Origin: Deltaproteobacteria bacterium
Lineage (GTDB): Bacteria; Desulfobacterota; DSM-4660; Desulfatiglandales; HGW-15
Direction: 5' to 3'
DNA: 48,695 nucleotides
Assembly: GCA_016930835.1 (NCBI GenBank)
Contig: JAFGGA010000030.1
Coordinates: forward strand, 1 to 48,695
The notes under the pieces were generated by a model. That model was given only the letters and a program-made list of their open reading frames with translations, made no database searches and was not told where the DNA came from. The position numbers and the translations under genes were made by a program. This document shows positions 44,009-48,695 of the stretch, piece after piece (the first letter of the stretch is position 1; every line of letters starts with the position of its first letter).

Positions 44009-44758
44009 ATGGAAAGTACAAATGATCTCTTCAACATGATCTTGGCCAATGGGCAACCTTCTCCTGAGACCTTTTTTCTTGTCCTTTCAAGAATGAAAGA
44101 GAAGGGACAATTGGAAGATGTGGTTCGGGAATCGAAAAGAGCCCTAACTCTTTTCCCTCACGACCTTCAGATCCGACGACTGCTGGCTGAGGCGTATTTT
44201 GATTTGGGACGGACATCGCAAGCTGAAGAGGAAATTGGGCGGGTCACGGAACAGATTACACATCTCGTGTCGGCATATAAATTTCAGGCTCGGATCCTCC
44301 AAAGCCAAGGGAAAGAGAGTGAGGCTGCTAGAGTTCTTCAGTTCTATTTAATGCATCATGCAAACGATGAGGAAGCTCTTCAGTTTATGGATACGCTCAG
44401 GCCTCAACATGAGATGCCTATTCCCGCCGAAGATGCATTGGAGGAGATGGCCATATCGGATAGAAAAGGATTACTGGAGATTGCCACACCTACGCTGGCT
44501 GAGATTTATTTTGATCAAGGCCAACTGTCAGAGGCCATTGAGATTTATGAAAAAGTCGTTTCACAGAATCCAGATGATACGCATTCCAAACAACGGCTAG
44601 AGGATCTAAAGGCGATGGCCCAAGCAGAACAGAGGGTCATGGAAGATAAAGAAAAGGTGAATGTGATGCGACAAAAGAAAGAAAAATTACTTTCCGTTCT
44701 GAATGCCTGGCAAGATAATATACGCGAAAATCTTGGGAGATCCGCCTCTTCAGCATAA
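44009..44758 (+). CDS. Tetratricopeptide repeat protein (249 aa)
   Basis: An SD AAAGGAG is followed by ATG 44009. The protein is all-helical with TPR units, e.g. LEDVVRESKRALTLFPHD, IRRLLAEAYFDLGRTSQA and LAEIYFDQGQLSEAIEIYE near the C-terminal half. It then shows a charged coiled coil (AQAEQRVMEDKEKVNVMRQ). No signal peptide, so probably cytoplasmic scaffold. It is followed 19 bases downstream by the MetE-like gene, after an intervening overlap-free junction. Confidence 0.82.
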   Translation: MESTNDLFNMILANGQPSPETFFLVLSRMKEKGQLEDVVRESKRALTLFPHDLQIRRLLAEAYFDLGRTSQAEEEIGRVTEQITHLVSAYKFQARILQSQGKESEAARVLQFYLMHHANDEEALQFMDTLRPQHEMPIPAEDALEEMAISDRKGLLEIATPTLAEIYFDQGQLSEAIEIYEKVVSQNPDDTHSKQRLEDLKAMAQAEQRVMEDKEKVNVMRQKKEKLLSVLNAWQDNIRENLGRSASSA

Positions 44759-44777
44759 CTGGCGAGTTCAGACAATA

Positions 44778-45830
44778 ATGACAAATCATTCCTCTCAATT
44801 CAGGCTCAAGGCTACCGGCATTGGAAGCGTTCCATGGACGGATATTAATAGAACCTGTTCAACCATCTTAAAACAGCTTCCCCACATCCCTTTTTGGCCA
44901 CAATTTGTTCAACGCAGTTATTTCGAGGACATGATTGTTCAATTTAGTGAGGGACTGCCATCATTACAGATTCATGGGAATGAAAAAAGATTAACCGCTC
45001 ATCTTGACAACGTGGAATCCGAGCTTGTGACTTTTTACGATCATTATTTGAAGGATGATCTGGATTACTTTGCCATTAGCAGAGAATATGCTTGTGGCCT
45101 GAGTGAGATGGTTCGGTTGATCAGCCAAGAACCGGACCGGTATGGCCCTTATATCAAAGGCCAAACCGTCGGGCCGGTCACTTTCGCCGCGGCAATAAAA
45201 GACCCGGATGGTTTCTCCATCATTCATCACCCGGATCTCGTGGAGGCGACCACCAAGGGACTGGCCATGAAAGCCCTTTGGCAGGTGAAAGAACTTTCCA
45301 AGACCACTAAGAAACCTATCATATTTATCGATGAACCTTACCTTTCCGGTTTCGGATCCGCCTTTTCTCCCATCGAGAGGGATGATGTGATACGCCTGCT
45401 TAAAGAGGTTATAGATTATTTAAGGGATAAATCCGATGCTTGCATCGGCATCCACTGCTGTGGCAACACGGATTGGTCCATGATCATAGAGACGGGTCCT
45501 GACATCCTTAACTTTGATGCCTTTAGCTATATGGATTATTTTCTATTATACCCGGAAGATATCACCCGATTTATCCAAAATGGCGGGACCATCGCATGGG
45601 GAATTGTCCCCACCTCGGATTTTTCCGGTAATGAAACCATTGAAGGGCTCTTCGCCAAGCTTAAGCAAGGATTGGCGCGTCTCTATGAATGGGGACTGGA
45701 GCCTGTGACGATTGCCAATCAATCCTTGCTCACACCGGCCTGTGGATTAGGCACTATGGATCCCGTGGACTCAGAGAAGGTTCTAAATCTTTTATCCGGC
45801 CTATCCCGGAGGTGTCATGATCTTGATTGA
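44778..45830 (+). CDS. MetE/URO-D-fold methyltransferase-like protein (350 aa)
   Basis: I choose ATG 44778; the longer frame from 44703 overlaps the TPR gene. The fold is the TIM barrel of the cobalamin-independent methionine synthase/uroporphyrinogen decarboxylase superfamily: TGIGSVPWTD at the N-terminus, IFIDEPYLSGFGSAF, GIHCCGNTDW and LTPACGLGTMD. The His-x-Cys in HCCGN and the Cys in PACGL match the zinc ligands of MetE. The third acidic ligand is less clear. The length is that of 'core-MetE' proteins rather than the about 750-aa full MetE; core-MetE is thought to use methylcorrinoid. No corrinoid protein lies here. Confidence 0.75.
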   Translation: MTNHSSQFRLKATGIGSVPWTDINRTCSTILKQLPHIPFWPQFVQRSYFEDMIVQFSEGLPSLQIHGNEKRLTAHLDNVESELVTFYDHYLKDDLDYFAISREYACGLSEMVRLISQEPDRYGPYIKGQTVGPVTFAAAIKDPDGFSIIHHPDLVEATTKGLAMKALWQVKELSKTTKKPIIFIDEPYLSGFGSAFSPIERDDVIRLLKEVIDYLRDKSDACIGIHCCGNTDWSMIIETGPDILNFDAFSYMDYFLLYPEDITRFIQNGGTIAWGIVPTSDFSGNETIEGLFAKLKQGLARLYEWGLEPVTIANQSLLTPACGLGTMDPVDSEKVLNLLSGLSRRCHDLD

Positions 45831-45849
45831 TAATGATGTGAAAGGAAAT

Positions 45850-47337
45850 ATGAACGAAGACGCCCATTCATCCATATCCAATCAACGCGCTGAGAAGCCC
45901 CGGTTCCTATCCAATACGCGATTTGATGAGCTGAATATCCCTGACCAGATCCTGGATGGATTGAGGGATGCAGGCTTTACTTACTGCACACCCATTCAGG
46001 CCCAGACCCTGCCGATCTCTCTGAGCGGAAAAGATGTGGCCGGGCAGGCTCAAACTGGAACCGGAAAGACAGCGGCTTTCATGGTCACGGTATTTGCAAA
46101 ACTTTTATCCCTCCCTGACCGAGACATCCATATGCCGTCCGCACTGATCGTCGCCCCCACCCGTGAGTTGGCCTTACAGATATATCATGATGCTGAAATG
46201 ATCGGCCGTCACACGGACGCGAGCCTTGCCCAGGTCATTGGAGGGATCGATTATAAAAAGCAGGCGGATATTCTTCGAAAGGGTGCCGATATCGTCATAT
46301 GCACACCTGGCCGAATCATCGATTATATTAAACAAGGTATCTTTCAAACCAGCGGAATCAAGGTCGTCGTCATTGATGAGGCGGACCGTCTGTTTGATCT
46401 CGGTTTCACAAAAGATATGCGATATATCCTACGAAAGCTGCCCCACTATGAAAAAAGGCAGTCCATGTTGTTCTCGGCTACTCTTACTTACCGCGTTCTT
46501 GCCTTAACTTACGATTATATGAATCTTCCTGAATTCATCTCCGTTATACCGGATGAAGTGACGGTGGAGGGCGTTGATCAAAGAATATTCCATGTGGGGA
46601 AAAATGAAAAGTTCTCCCTGCTCCTGGGTTTGTTGCAGCGTGAATCTTGGAGCCGTATGCTCATCTTTGTGAATACTAAATCCGGTGTGGAATGGCTTGC
46701 CCAGAAACTCAAAGGAAACCAGCTTCCCGCCGAGGGCATAACAGGTGACGTACCGCAAAGAAAGCGCCTTCGACTCATGGAACAATTTAAGCACGGCAAG
46801 ATCAAGATCCTGGTGGCAACGGATGTGGCGTCACGAGGCATCCATGTGGAAGACATCAGCCATGCCGTTAACTATGACCTTCCTCAAGATCCGGAAAACT
46901 ACATCCACAGGATTGGAAGAACGGCCAGGGCGGGGAAAAAGGGCTCGGCCATCTCCTTTGCCTGTGAAGAGTATGTGTTTCACCTAGAGCCCATCGAGGC
47001 GTTGTTGGGCCATAAAATTCCGGTTGTCTGGCCGGAAGATGATTGGTTTTTAGAAGATAAGGCCGGGCCTGTAAAGATGGGGCAACCGCATATGAAAAAA
47101 CCGGCCACGCGTGGTCCATACAGGGAGAAAAAAAGACCAGCTCGAAACAAAAAACCCCAAAAGGTTTCCACCAGCTCCCAACCCGGTGGGATATTCGGGC
47201 TGGCACCCGGACCCAAAGACAAAAATGAGTCAGGCGCGTCCCTGGAAAAGGAGGGAAAAAGAAAAAGAAAAAGACGACCCAGAAAGCGACTGCCCCAAAA
47301 GAAAATGGAACCTACCGGGATGGACCTGTTATCATGA
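45850..47337 (+). CDS. DEAD-box RNA helicase (495 aa)
   Basis: The ATG at 45850 is preceded by AAAGGA; an upstream start at 45817 would overlap the MetE-like gene. All motifs are present: Q motif CTPIQAQTLP, motif I AQTGTGKT, Ia PTRELALQ, II VIDEADR, III SATLT, V TDVASRGIH, VI HRIGRTARAGK. A basic, lysine/arginine- and proline-rich C-terminus (from about residue 415, e.g. RPARNKKPQ, EGKRKRKRRPRKRLPQKK) likely binds RNA. RhlB/RhlE-type helicases act in rRNA processing and mRNA decay. The preceding gene overlaps its upstream region, suggesting operon transcription. Confidence 0.92.
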   Translation: MNEDAHSSISNQRAEKPRFLSNTRFDELNIPDQILDGLRDAGFTYCTPIQAQTLPISLSGKDVAGQAQTGTGKTAAFMVTVFAKLLSLPDRDIHMPSALIVAPTRELALQIYHDAEMIGRHTDASLAQVIGGIDYKKQADILRKGADIVICTPGRIIDYIKQGIFQTSGIKVVVIDEADRLFDLGFTKDMRYILRKLPHYEKRQSMLFSATLTYRVLALTYDYMNLPEFISVIPDEVTVEGVDQRIFHVGKNEKFSLLLGLLQRESWSRMLIFVNTKSGVEWLAQKLKGNQLPAEGITGDVPQRKRLRLMEQFKHGKIKILVATDVASRGIHVEDISHAVNYDLPQDPENYIHRIGRTARAGKKGSAISFACEEYVFHLEPIEALLGHKIPVVWPEDDWFLEDKAGPVKMGQPHMKKPATRGPYREKKRPARNKKPQKVSTSSQPGGIFGLAPGPKDKNESGASLEKEGKRKRKRRPRKRLPQKKMEPTGMDLLS

Positions 47338-47680
47338 GGATTCGGTCTTTCATGGGTGGCTTTAATGAGCTTTCGGAAATAACCGTCGTTCTCAGCGATT
47401 CATAAAATGGGATGGGGACAATGGTTATATAATGGTAGCATGGTTATCAAGGACTTTATGATGTAGACAAGATAACAAGCCACGACCATATCTCTTCCCT
47501 CTATCGAGTGTCCACTAAAAGGGGACACGATTGGTTAAAAGAGATGAGAATTTATGCGGAAAGTGGCGAGATAATTTGACAAAACCGATTAAGCGATGTA
47601 GTCTCCCGAATATAACGGCTATAGGGTATTGGTTTTGTATTTCATGTCCCGTGTAACATTTTAACAAGGAGGAAAGAGCA
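47338..47680. other. Gap before the HU-like gene
   Basis: No gene is apparent. The stretch holds a hairpin (GTGTCC 47508-47513 against GGACAC 47523-47528) and, closer to the HU gene, a perfect -35-like TTGACA at 47576-47581. A weak TAGTCT lies 17 bases further on (47599-47604), which is a possible promoter for the HU gene. Confidence 0.35.
47576..47604 (+). promoter_or_regulatory. Candidate promoter of the HU-like gene
   Basis: TTGACA (47576-47581) matches the -35 consensus perfectly. At 17 bases distance lies TAGTCT (47599-47604), which matches the -10 consensus at three of six positions. The start would be near 47611, leaving a 70-base leader to the HU start at 47681. Confidence 0.3.
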
Positions 47681-47950
47681 ATGAACAAAGGTGATTTGGT
47701 GAATGAAGTGGCAAAGGTAACGGGCACGAAAAAGGCGGCCCAAGATGCGGTGGATTGTATTTTTACGAGTATTACAAAGGCGTTGAAGAAAAAGGACACA
47801 GTCACACTAGTGGGATTCGGGACCTTTTCCGTAAGCAGCCGTAAGGCCCGAAATGGTAGAAACCCCCAAACCGGTGAAAAAATCAAAATCAAGGCCAAAA
47901 AGGTCCCGAAATTCACCGCGGGCAAGGCATTAAAGGATGCTGTAGCTTAG
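47681..47950 (+). CDS. hup: HU family DNA-binding protein (89 aa)
   Basis: Small nucleoid protein that bends DNA. MNKGDLVNEVAKVTG at the start, LVGFGTFSVSSRKARNGRNP (beta-arm) and the tail KAKKVPKFTAGKALKDAV are the HU signature. The length of 89 is typical. SD AAGGAGG lies 11 bases upstream of ATG. A GC-rich inverted repeat follows the stop, suggesting a single-gene unit. Confidence 0.96.
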   Translation: MNKGDLVNEVAKVTGTKKAAQDAVDCIFTSITKALKKKDTVTLVGFGTFSVSSRKARNGRNPQTGEKIKIKAKKVPKFTAGKALKDAVA

Positions 47951-47971
47951 ATCGATCGGCTTAGAAATCTC

Positions 47972-47998
47972 GGCTGGGTTGCTGGGTGTGACCCAGCC
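47972..47998 (+). terminator. Hairpin after the HU-like gene
   Basis: GGCTGGGT (47972-47979) and ACCCAGCC (47991-47998) form a perfect 8-bp stem with an 11-base loop, 21 bases after the HU stop. There is no T-tract immediately after it, so termination may be weak. Confidence 0.5.
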
Positions 47999-48057
47999 CA
48001 TGAAAATGGAATGGTTACAAAATCGATTTTTTATCATTCTTAAAGGAGATAAAAATC

Positions 48058-48462
48058 ATGCCTAAGAGGGGATCTATTATCTTATTGATTGGCCTACTTG
48101 CCGCTATCGTATCCTTGGCTGCGTGCAAAGGGACCGTTGTGAACACGCAAGGTCAAGTGCCCTATGAATTAAAACGGAGCATGACAGCGCCAAACTATTG
48201 GGAAACATTCGTCAATGGGGATATTGAAACGATTCATTCCGCTATTTTAGCCGGGATAGGGGATCTGGGATTAACCGTTAAGGAGGATACTTATGACAAG
48301 GTGTCCGGGATCGTGGAGGGTTCTTTTGCGGACAACTCGAATTTTACGGTAAAACTGGCCCGTGAGGCGGATGGTACCATTCAAATACGTATTAAAGTGG
48401 GATTGACGGGGAATAAGGATCGGTCAGTGCAATTATTCCAAGCCATGTCAACCCATTTCTAA
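48058..48462 (+). CDS. DUF3568-like lipoprotein (134 aa)
   Basis: The ATG at 48058 has an SD (AAAGGAG) eight bases upstream. The signal peptide ends with SLAAC (lipobox, lipid-modified Cys23). The mature part (SMTAPNYWETFVNGDIETIH, LAGIGDLGLTVKEDTYDK, IQIRIKVGLTGNKDRSVQLF) resembles DUF3568, a family of small lipoproteins in Gram-negative bacteria. Function unknown. It is followed by the tRNA-Ser genes on the opposite strand. Confidence 0.82.
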   Translation: MPKRGSIILLIGLLAAIVSLAACKGTVVNTQGQVPYELKRSMTAPNYWETFVNGDIETIHSAILAGIGDLGLTVKEDTYDKVSGIVEGSFADNSNFTVKLAREADGTIQIRIKVGLTGNKDRSVQLFQAMSTHF

Positions 48463-48467
48463 AAAAA

Positions 48468-48561
48468 TGGCGGAGAGAGAGGGATTCGAACCCTCGGTAG
48501 AGCTTGACACCCTACACTCGCTTAGCAGGCGAGCGCCTTAAGCCAACTCGGCCATCTCTCC
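48468..48561 (-). tRNA. tRNA-Ser (GCT)
   Basis: The minus-strand sequence beginning GGAGAGATGGCCGAGTTGGC folds as a class II tRNA with a long variable arm (94 bases with encoded CCA). The acceptor stem GGAGAGA/TCTCTCC, anticodon GCT within CTGCTAA, and GGTTCGAATCC in the T-arm are present. Confidence 0.96.
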
Positions 48562-48609
48562 AAAAAATTTTGTAAAAACAATTGATATAAAATCACCCTG
48601 CGATTTTTT

Positions 48610-48695
48610 TGGCGGAGGGAGTAGGATTCGAACCCACGGAGCTTTCGCTCAACGGTTTTCAAGACCGCCGCCTTAAACCACTCGGCCATCCCTCC
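48610..48695 (-). tRNA. tRNA-Ser (TGA), complete up to the window edge
   Basis: The minus-strand sequence beginning GGAGGGATGGCCGAGTGGTT folds as a class II tRNA with a long variable arm. Its anticodon loop contains TGA and the T-arm has GGTTCGAATCC. The 5' end is the last base of the window, and CCA is encoded (86 bases). It lies in tandem with tRNA-Ser(GCT), 48 bases apart. Confidence 0.95.

Overview
The window looks like a chromosomal segment of an anaerobic deltaproteobacterium (Desulfobacterota). The clues are an AprA/AprB-like flavoprotein-ferredoxin pair, several ferredoxin-domain oxidoreductases, branched-chain ABC transporter genes mixed with acyl-CoA synthetases, large PAS histidine kinases of the 'GG(V/I)AHDFNN' type, a DUF6178-like protein, and palindromic intergenic repeats built on ATTCCGCGATCAAGTCGCGGAAT. 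The assignment is by pattern recognition only; there is no rRNA or other taxonomic marker here.

Layout. 1-3103: a decayed ATPase-like gene, then a strong promoter driving a zinc-finger mini-protein, an AprA-like flavoprotein and an AprB-like ferredoxin, closed by a long inverted repeat. 3163-7973 (minus): gnd-zwf-pgl-glk, the whole route from glucose to ribulose-5-phosphate. 8161-14379 (minus): two large hybrid histidine kinases separated by a palindromic repeat. 14716-18132 (plus): a ferredoxin-nitroreductase with a perfect 12-bp stem-loop in its leader, followed by three envelope or secreted proteins of unknown role and another repeat. 18206-22110: an MFS permease divergent from an aldo/keto reductase-like protein that lacks the catalytic tetrad, a flavodoxin-ferredoxin fusion and a CBS-ACT protein.

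22332-30915 (minus) is one probable operon, livG - acyl-CoA synthetase - livH - livM - livK - livF - acyl-CoA synthetase, behind a recognisable promoter. It suggests import of an organic acid (or branched amino acid) coupled to CoA activation. 31183-31721 is a scar with remnants of a YoeB-like toxin and a GIY-YIG nuclease. 31797-37785 (minus) is the proteostasis block tig-clpP-clpX-lon followed by tRNA-Val and tRNA-Asp. 38153-42339 holds a small unknown protein, a receiver-PAS-kinase with a degenerate ATP site, an FmdB-like zinc ribbon and a DUF6178-like protein. 42455-48462 (plus) carries ExbB/ExbD, an FtsB-like protein, a TPR protein, a short MetE-like methyltransferase, a DEAD-box helicase, an HU-like protein and a lipoprotein. 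Two serine tRNAs end the window.

No single locus is a proven new system. The best candidates for a second look are the AprAB-like operon, the palindromic repeat whose core is inverted between its two copies, the aldo/keto reductase-like protein without catalytic residues beside an electron-transfer protein, and the second acyl-CoA synthetase, which lacks both hallmark ATP-handling motifs.
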